Positions 7,090-16,292 are shown, counted from the first letter of the stretch. The stretch is 64,000 bases of DNA from Ignatzschineria sp. RMDPL8A (GCF_029815055.1 NZ_JAPPWA010000002.1:372001-436000); one strand, 5' to 3'. Program-made: numbers and translations. Notes: a model not told the origin generated them from the letters alone.

Positions 7090-8189
7090 TAAATCCGCGT
7101 TACCATCGGCTCGCCCGATTTCATCAGCTCGGCGAGAAGGGCGTATTGGCACTTCGTGCGGCGCATGTGGTGATTATTGGAACGGGCGCGCTCGGTGCAC
7201 AACACGCGGAAACCTTGACGCGCTCTGGGGTTGGCACGCTCACCTTGATCGATCGTGATATCGTTGAGCTCACCAATCTCAGCCGTCAAACCCTCTTTAC
7301 CGAAGCTGATGCGAAGGCGTCGCTTCCGAAAGTGATCGCCCTTGAAGCGCATCTTAAGGCGATCAATCATGAGGTGATGATTCGGCCAATTTTCACCGAA
7401 GTCTCGCCTCATAATATTGAATATCTGCTCGAAGGCGCCGATCTTATCTTAGATGGCACTGATAATCTCAATATTCGCATGCTGATTAATGATGCCGCTT
7501 ATAAACTTAAGATCCCGTGGATTTTTGGCTCCGCGCTTGAGAGTTACGGCATGACCTATAACTTTTTAGACACGCCTTTAGACGTAACTGATAAAAAAGG
7601 GCCGTGTCTGCGCTGTCTGCTCGGGGCGATCCCGCTTGAGAGTGAGGATACTTGTTCCTCTGTCGGCGTAGTTCAGCCAATTTTACAACTGATTTCAAGC
7701 CTGCAAACGGCGGAAGCGATCAAGTTTTTAACCGGTTTTTCGGTGCGTGATACTCTCTTTACCGCAGAGCTTTGGGACTTTCATACTCAATCGATCAATC
7801 TGGATAAACTTAAAAATCCTGACTGCTCAACTTGCGGAAGTGAGCCGACGTTTCCAGCGCTCTTTCAAGCAGATTCGAACGGAGATTCCAAAGAAAAATC
7901 TAATGCGTTTAAAATCCGCACACTCTGCGGGGGTGAGTTTATGGTCTATGCACCAAATCCCCACGATTTTAATCGCATTAAACCGCGTCTTGAACAGAGG
8001 AACCTTGCTTACAAAGAGACCGACTATTTCCTCAATATTATGCTCGATGATATCGCTGACAAGGAAGATTTAAATTCTGAATCCGCGGTACAAAAACGCA
8101 TTATGCTCTTTAATGATGGGCGCGCGATTATTTATGGTGAAAAAGACGAAACGGCTGCCTTAACGCGGTATACTCAGGTTCTTTCTTAA
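7086..8189 (+). CDS. thiF: ThiF/MoeB-type adenylyltransferase
   Basis: E1-like enzyme of 367 residues that activates the C-terminus of ThiS. Nucleotide-binding GTGALG is at 32-37, the Asp/Arg motif [13 protein letters not shown] at about 56-68, and the zinc ligands are CLRC (174-177) and CSTC (247-250). Cys190 in EDTCSSVG is the position of the conserved cysteine. The C-terminal 110 residues form an extension, as in the longer MoeB/ThiF type found in Bacillus, in keeping with the Bacillus-like gene order. It may also serve MoaD, but no molybdopterin gene is nearby. Confidence 0.9.
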   Translation: MINPRYHRLARFHQLGEKGVLALRAAHVVIIGTGALGAQHAETLTRSGVGTLTLIDRDIVELTNLSRQTLFTEADAKASLPKVIALEAHLKAINHEVMIRPIFTEVSPHNIEYLLEGADLILDGTDNLNIRMLINDAAYKLKIPWIFGSALESYGMTYNFLDTPLDVTDKKGPCLRCLLGAIPLESEDTCSSVGVVQPILQLISSLQTAEAIKFLTGFSVRDTLFTAELWDFHTQSINLDKLKNPDCSTCGSEPTFPALFQADSNGDSKEKSNAFKIRTLCGGEFMVYAPNPHDFNRIKPRLEQRNLAYKETDYFLNIMLDDIADKEDLNSESAVQKRIMLFNDGRAIIYGEKDETAALTRYTQVLS

Positions 8190-8222
8190 TCCATAATGAT
8201 TGGCACCTTGCGGGGGATTTTC

Positions 8223-8723
8223 ATGACGCTTTTTTCAATTAAACGACCATTAACCCGTCCGCTTGGCGGTTGGTCGATTCTGTGGCGCTTTATGCTTTAC
8301 GGGCCTTTTTATGGAATTATCATGGCGTGCGCGGTCATTACTCTGATTGATCCGCATTTAGGGAGCATGATGCTCGCGTTTTCGTTTGGCTATCTGCTCG
8401 GGATTATACCGGCGATGATTGCGGGGATCACGCTGATCTTAATGCGCCGCTATAAAAAGTCGGTGGATGCCCAATATCTCGTTACTTCGCTTGTTGGATT
8501 TATCGTCAGTGGCAATCTTTTTCTGATTCACATCGGCCTTGTCGGCTGGCTAAGCGCGCTCTGGTGCACCTACGGCATTTTTGAGACGGAAAAACATCAG
8601 GCAGAACGATTCCGCCCGCATCTCTATCTCTTGGTGATCCTGATTTGCTGGGGCATTGGCGCACTCGTTAAGACTGTTTTTTTAATGGCGGCATTAAACG
8701 AGATCATTAACGATAATCATTAA
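8223..8723 (+). CDS. Small integral membrane protein, unknown
   Basis: A 166-residue protein with four or five hydrophobic segments (roughly 19-41, 49-70, 91-115 and 133-160), likely an inner-membrane protein. I do not recognise the family. The start at ATG 8223 follows GCGGGGG; an in-frame ATG at 8196 lies 6 nt after thiF and would add nine residues. It probably reads through from the thi operon. Its 3' end overlaps by 17 bp the 3' end of the convergent gene at 8707-9198. Confidence 0.65.
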   Translation: MTLFSIKRPLTRPLGGWSILWRFMLYGPFYGIIMACAVITLIDPHLGSMMLAFSFGYLLGIIPAMIAGITLILMRRYKKSVDAQYLVTSLVGFIVSGNLFLIHIGLVGWLSALWCTYGIFETEKHQAERFRPHLYLLVILICWGIGALVKTVFLMAALNEIINDNH

Positions 8724-9198
8724 ACGTATCGACGTTAAAATCGTAATATTTCTCGAAGAGTTGTAGATAGATTGTTTCCCCGTTAAGCGCCAGGGTAAAG
8801 CCTTTCAAGGCAGCGCCATGATCCTCTAACGCATCCAAACAATGGGCGAGTTTTTCGATGTTGTCGTCTCTTTTTTGAGTAAATAGCAGAATCAATTCAT
8901 CGCCGGTTGAGATCGCGGTTTCAAGCGCCGTTTGATCCTCAGGATATTGAATCACGCTGACTGAGTAGGGCGCATTTTCACTATTGTTATCCCCGTTACC
9001 CGCTTCATGAAGAAATAATTGATGATTTTTTTGTGTGACGGTATGAGCTAAATTAAGAGTACGGAATTCCGTTTCGAGCGCTTTTTTAAGGATTTCGGCA
9101 AGGGATATCGCGGATAAATCAGCGGATTTGAGCGCCGTTTTAAAAGATTCGCTATAAAAGAGATTGGAGATCATCGGCTGGAAGGAGGTGTTGTGCAT
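8707..9198 (-). CDS. Hypothetical cytoplasmic protein
   Basis: A 163-residue protein with no signal peptide or membrane segment and no motif I can name. The composition is ordinary and acidic, and the predicted structure mixes helices and strands. The frame is open back to 9267, but the start at 9198 follows an ACAGGAAA, and the extra upstream residues look like untranslated sequence. The last 17 bp overlap the convergent membrane-protein gene. Confidence 0.6.
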   Translation of the reverse strand: MHNTSFQPMISNLFYSESFKTALKSADLSAISLAEILKKALETEFRTLNLAHTVTQKNHQLFLHEAGNGDNNSENAPYSVSVIQYPEDQTALETAISTGDELILLFTQKRDDNIEKLAHCLDALEDHGAALKGFTLALNGETIYLQLFEKYYDFNVDTFNDYR

Positions 9199-9326
9199 GG
9201 GACTCTGTTTCCTGTGGCAAAAAAGAGGGTTTAATAAGCATAGCAGACGAGTGATCAATGCGGGCAAAAAGGCGAGAAGTGGTACACTAGAGGTTCGCGT
9301 ATTGTTGCAAAATTAGAGTATTGATC

Positions 9327-10298
9327 ATGCCATTAATTACCGACTCGGCCTATCGAGCGCCCTCCATTTTTCATAAAAGTGCCCACTATTCCACGATTGT
9401 TCCCGGATTATTTCGCGATTATCAGCCACCCTATTTTCAGCGGGAGCGTTTGGAGCTGGACGATGGCGATTTTCTCGATCTTGATTGGCTTAAACAAAAA
9501 GAGCGCAATAAACTGCTTATTTTAAGTCACGGGCTCGAAGGAAATTCACGAAGACCCTACATCACCGCAACGGCAGACTATTTCTATCGGCGTGGATTTT
9601 CGAGTCTTGCGTGGAATCAGCGTGGATGCAGTGGCGAGATGAATCGGACGCTGCGTTTTTATCATCACGGCGTTTATGACGATCTTGCGCGGGTTGTGCG
9701 TTATGCGTTGCAATCGGGATTTGAGGAGATCTATCTAATCGGCTTTTCCATGGGGGCGGCGGTGAGCTTTAATTATTTAGGGCACACAAAAACACTCGAT
9801 CCGCGGGTAAAAGGGGCGGTGGGTATCTCAACGCCGCTCGATATTGTTGCAAGTGCCGAGTTTATTAATCAGGGCTTTAATAAGGTCTATGTGCAAAATT
9901 TTCTCGGGACACTTAAAGAGAAGGTAAAGGCGAAAGCGGTACAATTCCCAGAGCTGCCGAATTTAGATAAGCTCGATGAAGTTAATGATTTCACTAGCTT
10001 TGATAACTATTTTACCGCGCCGATTCACGGCTTTAAAAACGGTGGGGATTATTATTACCAAACCTCGCCGCTACGGGTGATCGAACAGATCGATCGGCCC
10101 ATTTTAGCGATCAATGCGCTCAATGATCCGATGCTTGGCGAGAGCTGTTACCCTTATCATGTGGCGGAACAGCACCGCTATTTTTATCTAGAAACGCCGA
10201 AATATGGCGGCCATTGCGGATTTCCGCTCAAAGACTCTCCCTATTCGTGGGCGGAAAAACGGGCGTATCAATTTTTTAGCGAGCACTGTTTTGCATAA
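9327..10298 (+). CDS. YheT-family alpha/beta hydrolase
   Basis: A 323-residue alpha/beta hydrolase of the YheT (AB-hydrolase 4) family. Visible elements are LSHGLEGNS at about 67-74 (oxyanion region), WNQRGCSGEMN at 96-106, the nucleophile elbow GFSMGA with Ser141, the acid in INALNDPM and the catalytic His in GGHCGF near the C-terminus. Members are putative carboxylesterases of unknown physiological substrate. The ATG at 9327 is preferred over a TTG at 9321. It is transcribed alone. Confidence 0.87.
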   Translation: MPLITDSAYRAPSIFHKSAHYSTIVPGLFRDYQPPYFQRERLELDDGDFLDLDWLKQKERNKLLILSHGLEGNSRRPYITATADYFYRRGFSSLAWNQRGCSGEMNRTLRFYHHGVYDDLARVVRYALQSGFEEIYLIGFSMGAAVSFNYLGHTKTLDPRVKGAVGISTPLDIVASAEFINQGFNKVYVQNFLGTLKEKVKAKAVQFPELPNLDKLDEVNDFTSFDNYFTAPIHGFKNGGDYYYQTSPLRVIEQIDRPILAINALNDPMLGESCYPYHVAEQHRYFYLETPKYGGHCGFPLKDSPYSWAEKRAYQFFSEHCFA

Positions 10299-10303
10299 GA
10301 ACA

Positions 10304-10345
10304 TAAAAAAAGCCCAAGCGCATGCTATTTTTAGAGCGCTTGGGC
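10304..10345 (-). terminator. Terminator of hsp20
   Basis: A 10-bp stem (GCCCAAGCGC / GCGCTTGGGC) is followed on the minus strand by seven T. The plus-strand side lacks a T tract, so it mainly ends hsp20. Confidence 0.85.
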
Positions 10346-10397
10346 ATGATCGATCTAGGGCTAGCTACATCATAGATTAGAGAAGAGATCGATCAAT

Positions 10398-10847
10398 TTA
10401 CTTTTTAGAGATGGCAATTTTCTCGAAAGCCTCCTCTTTTGGCGCTTCTTTTTCAAGCACAATCTCTAAGAATCCATCCTCAAGATCGGCGGATTGCACT
10501 TTCATACGCTCCCCTAAATTAAAGCGTAATGAGAAGCTACGTTTTTGGATACCGCGATGAATATATTCATCATTTTCCGTCTCTTTCTCAGATTTTTCTT
10601 CATGCTTTCCTTCAATGATGAGTTGCCCTTGACCTGCATTAATTGACAAATCTTCCTCTTTAAAGCCCGGGACACTTAGGGTGACTGCGTAATGGGAGTC
10701 ATCAATTTTTTTGATGTTATAATCGGGCATATGTTGTGTAGGAAGATCGCCAAAACGATTGAAAAAGTGATCCATTTGTGGAAAACGATCAGAGAAAAAT
10801 GAATCTGATGTAATGGCTGGAATTAATGAAAATGGACGAAATGCCAT
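10398..10847 (-). CDS. Small heat-shock protein Hsp20 (IbpA-like)
   Basis: An ATP-independent holdase of 149 residues. A phenylalanine-rich N-terminus (PFSLIP, DHFFNRFGD) is followed by an alpha-crystallin domain (about 45-135) with YAVTLSVPGFKEEDLSI, the RGIQKRSFSLRFNL segment and DGFLEI. The C-terminal I-x-I motif (IAI) used for oligomer assembly is in the last six residues. The start at 10847 follows AAAGGAGG; the open frame upstream to 10916 is leader RNA. A sigma-32 promoter lies at 10923-10950, and the U-rich leader may act as a thermometer, so both transcription and translation may respond to heat. Confidence 0.93.
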   Translation of the reverse strand: MAFRPFSLIPAITSDSFFSDRFPQMDHFFNRFGDLPTQHMPDYNIKKIDDSHYAVTLSVPGFKEEDLSINAGQGQLIIEGKHEEKSEKETENDEYIHRGIQKRSFSLRFNLGERMKVQSADLEDGFLEIVLEKEAPKEEAFEKIAISKK

Positions 10848-10856
10848 AAGGTTACC

Positions 10857-10879
10857 TCCTTTTATTACGATCAAAAAAA
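10857..10879 (-). promoter_or_regulatory. Candidate fourU-like RNA thermometer in the hsp20 leader
   Basis: On the minus strand seven U (10873-10879), a 9-nt loop and AAAAGGA (10857-10863) can form a 7-bp stem with two G-U pairs. The stem covers the Shine-Dalgarno sequence of hsp20. The pairing is weak, as expected of a structure that melts at heat-shock temperature. This is a prediction by eye only. Confidence 0.45.
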
Positions 10880-10922
10880 CAATTTGGAGTATGCCATCCG
10901 CATAATCTCCTTTCACTATTGA

Positions 10923-10950
10923 ATATGGGGGTGGTTGATTTTATTTCAAG
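10923..10950 (-). promoter_or_regulatory. Sigma-32 (RpoH) promoter of hsp20
   Basis: On the minus strand CTTGAAA (10944-10950), a 13-bp spacer and CCCCATAT (10923-10930) match the sigma-32 consensus CTTGAAA-N13/14-CCCCATNT at every defined position. The cognate factor rpoH is encoded at 40254-41126. Confidence 0.9.
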
Positions 10951-11054
10951 AGGATTGATTAAATTATTTAATGGTATGCAGGCTTTAAAAGTTTGATTGC
11001 CTTCTAAGTTGCGCTACTATTGGTGAGCTAAATGAGAGGAGAGAAGGAGTTTCC

Positions 11055-12644
11055 ATGAGCTTTTTGATGGAAGAAAAAGAGATTATGACGGCGCTTGAAG
11101 CGCTCACAGCGCGCAAGGGGTTTATCCATGTGGTGGCCTATTTTGCCTTTTTTTACGAATTTATGGGGAACGATGCAGAACATCTGCCGACCCGTAACGG
11201 AATTATGCTCTTGCTTGGATTGATGGCGAAACACCCGATCGATACGAGGCTTCCGTCGGTGTTTGAAAGCGAAGAGATGAAGGAGGAGGCGCTTGAGCTA
11301 TTGCACCGCTTGACGCATATTCACGGGCTGATGATGAATGAGCTCCGGGTGAATTATCCTGAAGATTATATGATGCGCGCCGAATATTATGTGGTACCAA
11401 TTTTTTATAATCCGCCAGGGGTGTTTGATCTGCAATATATTGATTTCGCGCCGAAACGCTATCAAAAAGATGATGCATGGCTCCTTGAGCATAAGGGTTT
11501 TGAGAGTGCGGATATGGCAGAGCTTGAGAAGTTTTTCACCTTTTTCCTATCGCCGAGTCGAAAGCGCTTTTTAAAACGCCTTGAACGGCTTAACGCACAA
11601 AACATCCAGACGCTGACTTTTTTGCCCGCTTTTACCTTTAATAAAAAAGAGCTCGGAAAACGTTTTTCCAAAGCGCAGGTGGAGCGGATTTTAAACCTGT
11701 TTGATGCCTTTGCGCTTGATATGAATCGCGGAACGTACAATGCGGAATTTGATTCGATTAATGTCAAAAATGCCCTGCTGGAAACGCCGATTTTAAAGGT
11801 GGGGCAGGATTATTTTATCTTCGATTTCTTTACGCTCTTTGAGGCGCTCTATACACGTCCCTTTGATTGGATGATTGCCGATAATGCCTATCGTAATGAG
11901 GCGGCGACGCATCGGGGCAGATTTACCGAATCGATGTTAAATCGTGCGCTTTCAAACGTTTTCGGTAGAGAAAACGTGTACCAAAATGTTGAAATTATTG
12001 GGCGCGATGATGCCGGCAATGATGTAGATCTCGGTGAGATTGATCTTTTAGTATTGTGGGAGGGGCGTGGGATTGTGGTGCAAGCGAAATCTCAGCGGCT
12101 TACCGATAAGGCGCGCCTTGGCGATGAGAAGAGTTTTAAACGGGACTTTTTCCGCGCGGTGCAGAAATCCTATCAGCAGGGCGTGAGCTGTTATCAACAT
12201 CTAACATCGGGCAGAAATCGCCTACAGATTGCAAGTGAGCCCCTTGAGATTCCGGCGATTGATGAGGTCTATCTAGTTTGCGCCGTGTCCGATTATTTTC
12301 CGACGCTTTCAAGTCTTGCGGAGGTCTTTTTGCGCGTTGAAGAGGGGGATCTCTATCCTTCCTTGGTATCGGATCTCTTTTTTGTCGATTTTCTTTGTGA
12401 GGTGATCGAGTCGCCGGAGCAGTTTTTTGCCTATATGGATCAGCGTGCAAGTTTTGAAGGGAAGCTCTATCAGCCCCATGAGCTCTACTTTTTAGCCGCA
12501 TTTATGGCGGGCGTTACTGAGGTACTTTTAGAAACGCCCACCGATTCACCACTTCTGTTTGAGACCAGCGGCGTCGAGCTTACTCAGCGATTTTATCAGC
12601 GTTATGCGAAAGCAGGGCGGATTCCTGATTATTTTCTTGATTAA
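11055..12644 (+). CDS. Large unknown protein with PD-(D/E)XK-like nuclease core
   Basis: A 529-residue soluble protein. The first 280 residues are mostly helical and I cannot assign them. From about 288 a restriction-endonuclease-like core is visible: Glu292 in RFTESML, Asp330 in LGEIDLLV and the Q-x-K motif VVQAKSQ at 341-347. The order E ... D ... QxK with the hydrophobic strand DLLVLWEGRGIVVQAK resembles NERD/Mrr-type nuclease domains. The last 180 residues are again unassigned. It is monocistronic, with no helicase, methyltransferase or toxin-antitoxin partner beside it. Function is unknown; DNA repair or defence is possible but not shown. Confidence 0.65.
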   Translation: MSFLMEEKEIMTALEALTARKGFIHVVAYFAFFYEFMGNDAEHLPTRNGIMLLLGLMAKHPIDTRLPSVFESEEMKEEALELLHRLTHIHGLMMNELRVNYPEDYMMRAEYYVVPIFYNPPGVFDLQYIDFAPKRYQKDDAWLLEHKGFESADMAELEKFFTFFLSPSRKRFLKRLERLNAQNIQTLTFLPAFTFNKKELGKRFSKAQVERILNLFDAFALDMNRGTYNAEFDSINVKNALLETPILKVGQDYFIFDFFTLFEALYTRPFDWMIADNAYRNEAATHRGRFTESMLNRALSNVFGRENVYQNVEIIGRDDAGNDVDLGEIDLLVLWEGRGIVVQAKSQRLTDKARLGDEKSFKRDFFRAVQKSYQQGVSCYQHLTSGRNRLQIASEPLEIPAIDEVYLVCAVSDYFPTLSSLAEVFLRVEEGDLYPSLVSDLFFVDFLCEVIESPEQFFAYMDQRASFEGKLYQPHELYFLAAFMAGVTEVLLETPTDSPLLFETSGVELTQRFYQRYAKAGRIPDYFLD

Positions 12645-12954
12645 AGCGGTATTTTTTGTATGAGTCTTGTTTTTTATTTATAAAATAATTATCTATTGAT
12701 TTTTATAAAAATAATTTTAAATATGTTTATGTTTGTCTAAATTTACATTTTTATGTAAATGGTTTTTATTGTAAAATCATATCCATTTTTATTGTGCTTT
12801 AAGTTGATTTTACAGTTGTTTTGCGGGTAGAGATCTAAATTAAAAAGCACTGAAAATAGGGCTTTAATATTATGTTTTGTATACAAATATAAAAGAAAAT
12901 ATTCTAGTAGGTGCTATTATGTAATTAGATTAATATGTTGTGAGGAGCTTTCTT
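12645..12954 (+). promoter_or_regulatory. AT-rich control region upstream of pilY1
   Basis: This 310-bp gap is strikingly AT-rich and holds no gene. It contains an 8-bp inverted repeat (ATTTACAT / ATGTAAAT, 12741-12760), a 10-bp perfect inverted repeat (TGTAAAATCA at 12770-12779, TGATTTTACA at 12805-12814), and a plausible promoter TTGTAT (12877-12882), 17 bp, TATTCT (12900-12905). A perfect palindrome TTGTATACAA (12877-12886) covers the -35 box and could be an operator. Confidence 0.5.
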
Positions 12955-15900
12955 ATGAAACGTATGACCCTTCTATTTATATGTTTATTGCATGTGGTTT
13001 TTGCTGATGAGCTAATGCCACATCACGAGCCGATTGTTTCATCAATCCCTCCTAAACCTAATATCATGTTAGTACTCGATAGCTCGGGGAGCATGGGGTA
13101 TTTTGATATGCATAAACCCGATGGGTATGATGAAAGACTTGCGATTAGTAAATTTGCACCCTTTAAAGCAGGCGAATACCCTCAGTCGTATACAGGAAAT
13201 GTTCGTTGCTTATACCGACCTTATAAAAAACCTTCATATGGACAAAAGGACTGTAAATTTTATCGTTTTTCAGGTGATCGTGAGCTTGTGCCAGGTTTAT
13301 ATTCTCGAGCAGCGGTCCTTATGTGGACAGTTGATAATTTAATTAAGGAATATGGTGATAAAGCCTATATTGGACTTGCACCATTAGGTCCAGGGCACAG
13401 TCGTACAGGAAAATTAAGTTATTTTGATGCATTATTATTGAATCCTGCAGAACTGTATAGTACTGATGATTGTAAAGATATTTCCGGAAAAGAGAGTATG
13501 AAATGTGACATACATTCAGGGCTTAAAAGGTTTTATGACTATTTTCGTGTTGAGGGGGGAACACCTTTAACAAATTCGTCATATCGTGCAGCAGCACGTA
13601 TGAGAGGTTTACAAGCACCTCAAGGAACAACAGTTTATTACGAATATAATGATGGCAGTGGGATTTTAATGAAGCCACCAGGTGGGTCTAGTCCTTGGAC
13701 TAAGTATTCAACAAGTGTGAAGCCATCACCAAAATATCGTTGCCAAGAGCAACATCTGATTTTATTAACTGATGGTGAACCAACTGAACATGAACTTCTT
13801 AAGCATGACAAGGATCAAGGTCTGACTTTATCGAGCAGTAGTGCGGGTAATTTAGTTGATATTGGGATATTTCTACAATCAATTGATGTTCGCGACGATG
13901 TATTGAGTTTTGCAAAAAAGAATTCTTCATATGCAAAAGACCAAGCTGATATGGATTGGAAGAAATCCCCTGGAAGTGTTGAAAAAATGCCAATTATAAC
14001 GCATGCAATTCGATTTGGTAGTGAAGAAAATGTAGAGCAGTATGATAAATATTTAAGAAAATTTGTTGGGCAACAATATAAAGGCTCCGGTAGTAGTATT
14101 GTGGAAATCTTAAAAGAGGAGAATTGGAATAAAGATAATGCATGGGGTGTTTTTGCTGTGGCTGCTGATACAAGTAGTTTAGATCTCGCTTTTCATAAAA
14201 TATATCAAACAATTATTAACAGCCGAAGTGGGACGGGTAGAGCAAAAAGTCAGGCAAATATTGTTACAGATGAAGGTGTTGAATATGCGACTTCTTATAT
14301 CCCAGGGCTTTGGAAGGGGGAGGTTGTTGCATTTGGTTATGATTCAAAGACGGAGCGCTTTACTAAAAAACTTTGGTCGACTACAGATGATCAAAAAATA
14401 GTACCCAATCAAGGGAAATTTTATACTTATACGAATAACCAGCAGAAAGAGTTATCTGATGCGGGACTCGAAAAAAAATATGTAGACTGGTTAAAGGGCG
14501 GACAAGTCTCAGGTCTTCGTTATCGTTACCCTTTAGGAGATATAATTGACTCACACATTACCTACGCTTTTAAAGACGCTCTGCATCTTAATTTAAGTAA
14601 AATTCACTCTAAACGAGTGGAAGAGTATTTAACCTATCTATACCAAAAAAATGCAAGTGCTAATTTACGTAACTATCTTATTGCAGGCTCAAATGACGGT
14701 CTTTTAAATATTTTGTATGCAAATGAACGTTATCCGTCTGGATCATTTATAAATCAAGAGGGAAAAGTAGAATTAGTGAATCGTGGAGGGCAACGTCGTT
14801 ATAGTTATTTTCCGAGCTTTTTTAAAGAAGATCTTCTGAATATAACGCGTAAAGATTATGACCATCTCTATACAGTTAATGGGACAACGCATCTTTTTGA
14901 TGCGAAAATCGGGCGTCATTTCCATACATTAGGCATTACAAGTATGGGAGCGGGTAAAGAAGGGTTTGTTGGGTTTTCCACATTTAGTGATTTGAGGGGC
15001 GAGAATTTTAGAATTAACTTTGAGATTACGAAAGAAAATTTTCCAGAATTAGGATATACCTATTCTAATATTGAATTTTTTAATCGAGAAGTTGATGGCG
15101 TTCCTCAAGCGGTGGCTGTTTTTGGTAATGGATACAATCCGCGGGGAAGCTCGGTTGTTTATTTGATTGATGCTTATGATGGGAGGCTTTTAAGTAAGAT
15201 TCCATTGCCAGGGAAAGGTGGTGCATCGAGTCCTGCTACGGAGGTTGTTGTGACTCCTTATGATGAAAATATAGGTACAGGCGGTTATCAGCAACTTGAA
15301 AGAATCTATGTAGGTGATCATAGTGGTAAGCTTTATCGAATCCGATTTTTAGATGAAAATTTAAATAACTATCAAGTTAATACGGTGATTGATTTAGGGC
15401 CTACGCAACCCATTACAGTTCGCCCTACTATCTCCCGTAACCCATCTGGAGAGCATTGGGTGTTCTTTGGTACCGGACGGGCGATTCTGTTGAAAGATGC
15501 GGACTCTAAAGATCAACAAGGTTTTTACGCAATTAACGATACGTTCACTTCTGTGCAAGAAGAAGAGCTTAAGCCTAATCAGCCTTTAGTGACGACGGAT
15601 CAATTACATCGTCATCGTGTTTTAACTCAGGATACAAAAAGTGAAAGCGAACATAAATTTTATGTGACAACCACGAATACAACGAGTGATAAAACGACTG
15701 CTGGCTGGTATTTAGAACTCAACGGAGTGGGGGAGCGTGTAATTTTTCCAGCAAGAATTCAAGGGAATAAGTATATTGTTTTTCCAACGTTTGGGGTTCA
15801 GTTAGACTCGAAATTTAAAGAAGATCCCTGTTTGGGAGGGGGTATTTATGGAAAAATGTTAACACTATCACTCTATACGGGCCAACGTTCAGATCTTTAC

Positions 15901-16206
15901 AAGAAAGATGGATCTATGCATTCAGGCTATTATTTTGATAATGATGCTCCAGGTATTCCTAATGGTGCGAACATGACGATTGGTAATGACGATTCGGGTG
16001 ATAATCCAAAAGGAAATCAATCCTATTATGATCTTGATAAGTTGAGAGATGAAAATCCTGAAAGCCAATATGTTGGAGAAGAGGTTCTGGAAGATGCAAG
16101 TTTTGGCACACTTAATGGCGGTTGGCACTCAATTCCTGATTTAAAAGGAATTAAAGATCAGGATTTAGACGCTAAATCAGGAAGACTCTATTTAAGAAGT
16201 ATCTAA
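12955..16206 (+). CDS. pilY1: Type IV pilus tip adhesin/assembly protein PilY1 (PilC)
   Basis: Secreted protein of 1083 residues associated with type IV pilus biogenesis and adhesion. A signal peptide (about 1-17) precedes an N-terminal von Willebrand A domain with the MIDAS motif DSSGS at 42-46, GGTPLTNSS and LLTDGEPTE. The C-terminal half is the PilC beta-propeller: YIPGLWKGEVVAFGYD, GSNDGLLNILYA, VAVFGNGYNPRGSSVVYLIDA and YVGDHSGKLYRIRF. The start at ATG 12955 has GAGGAG upstream; a GTG at 12940 is less likely. Codon choice is more AT-rich than that of the neighbours, which may mark a fast-evolving or acquired surface-exposed gene. It is monocistronic, apart from the minor pilins at 63.2 kb. 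Confidence 0.9.
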   Translation: MKRMTLLFICLLHVVFADELMPHHEPIVSSIPPKPNIMLVLDSSGSMGYFDMHKPDGYDERLAISKFAPFKAGEYPQSYTGNVRCLYRPYKKPSYGQKDCKFYRFSGDRELVPGLYSRAAVLMWTVDNLIKEYGDKAYIGLAPLGPGHSRTGKLSYFDALLLNPAELYSTDDCKDISGKESMKCDIHSGLKRFYDYFRVEGGTPLTNSSYRAAARMRGLQAPQGTTVYYEYNDGSGILMKPPGGSSPWTKYSTSVKPSPKYRCQEQHLILLTDGEPTEHELLKHDKDQGLTLSSSSAGNLVDIGIFLQSIDVRDDVLSFAKKNSSYAKDQADMDWKKSPGSVEKMPIITHAIRFGSEENVEQYDKYLRKFVGQQYKGSGSSIVEILKEENWNKDNAWGVFAVAADTSSLDLAFHKIYQTIINSRSGTGRAKSQANIVTDEGVEYATSYIPGLWKGEVVAFGYDSKTERFTKKLWSTTDDQKIVPNQGKFYTYTNNQQKELSDAGLEKKYVDWLKGGQVSGLRYRYPLGDIIDSHITYAFKDALHLNLSKIHSKRVEEYLTYLYQKNASANLRNYLIAGSNDGLLNILYANERYPSGSFINQEGKVELVNRGGQRRYSYFPSFFKEDLLNITRKDYDHLYTVNGTTHLFDAKIGRHFHTLGITSMGAGKEGFVGFSTFSDLRGENFRINFEITKENFPELGYTYSNIEFFNREVDGVPQAVAVFGNGYNPRGSSVVYLIDAYDGRLLSKIPLPGKGGASSPATEVVVTPYDENIGTGGYQQLERIYVGDHSGKLYRIRFLDENLNNYQVNTVIDLGPTQPITVRPTISRNPSGEHWVFFGTGRAILLKDADSKDQQGFYAINDTFTSVQEEELKPNQPLVTTDQLHRHRVLTQDTKSESEHKFYVTTTNTTSDKTTAGWYLELNGVGERVIFPARIQGNKYIVFPTFGVQLDSKFKEDPCLGGGIYGKMLTLSLYTGQRSDLYKKDGSMHSGYYFDNDAPGIPNGANMTIGNDDSGDNPKGNQSYYDLDKLRDENPESQYVGEEVLEDASFGTLNGGWHSIPDLKGIKDQDLDAKSGRLYLRSI

Positions 16207-16218
16207 TCGTTGATGCAC

Positions 16219-16252
16219 AAAAAAGCGTATCCAGTTAAGGGTACGCTTTTTT
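16219..16252. terminator. Bidirectional terminator between pilY1 and the BI-1 gene
   Basis: AAAAAGCGTA pairs with TACGCTTTTT, with A and T tracts on both sides. It serves the two convergent genes. Confidence 0.85.
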
Positions 16253-16292
16253 GTTCTCTTTGCGGTCTATTATTTAGGAGCCGCGGTATCGA

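Noticed and set aside
12136-12501. Arg/Pro-rich minus-strand frame inside the 529-residue gene
   Set aside because: Composition is that of an antisense shadow frame; no ribosome binding site or promoter.
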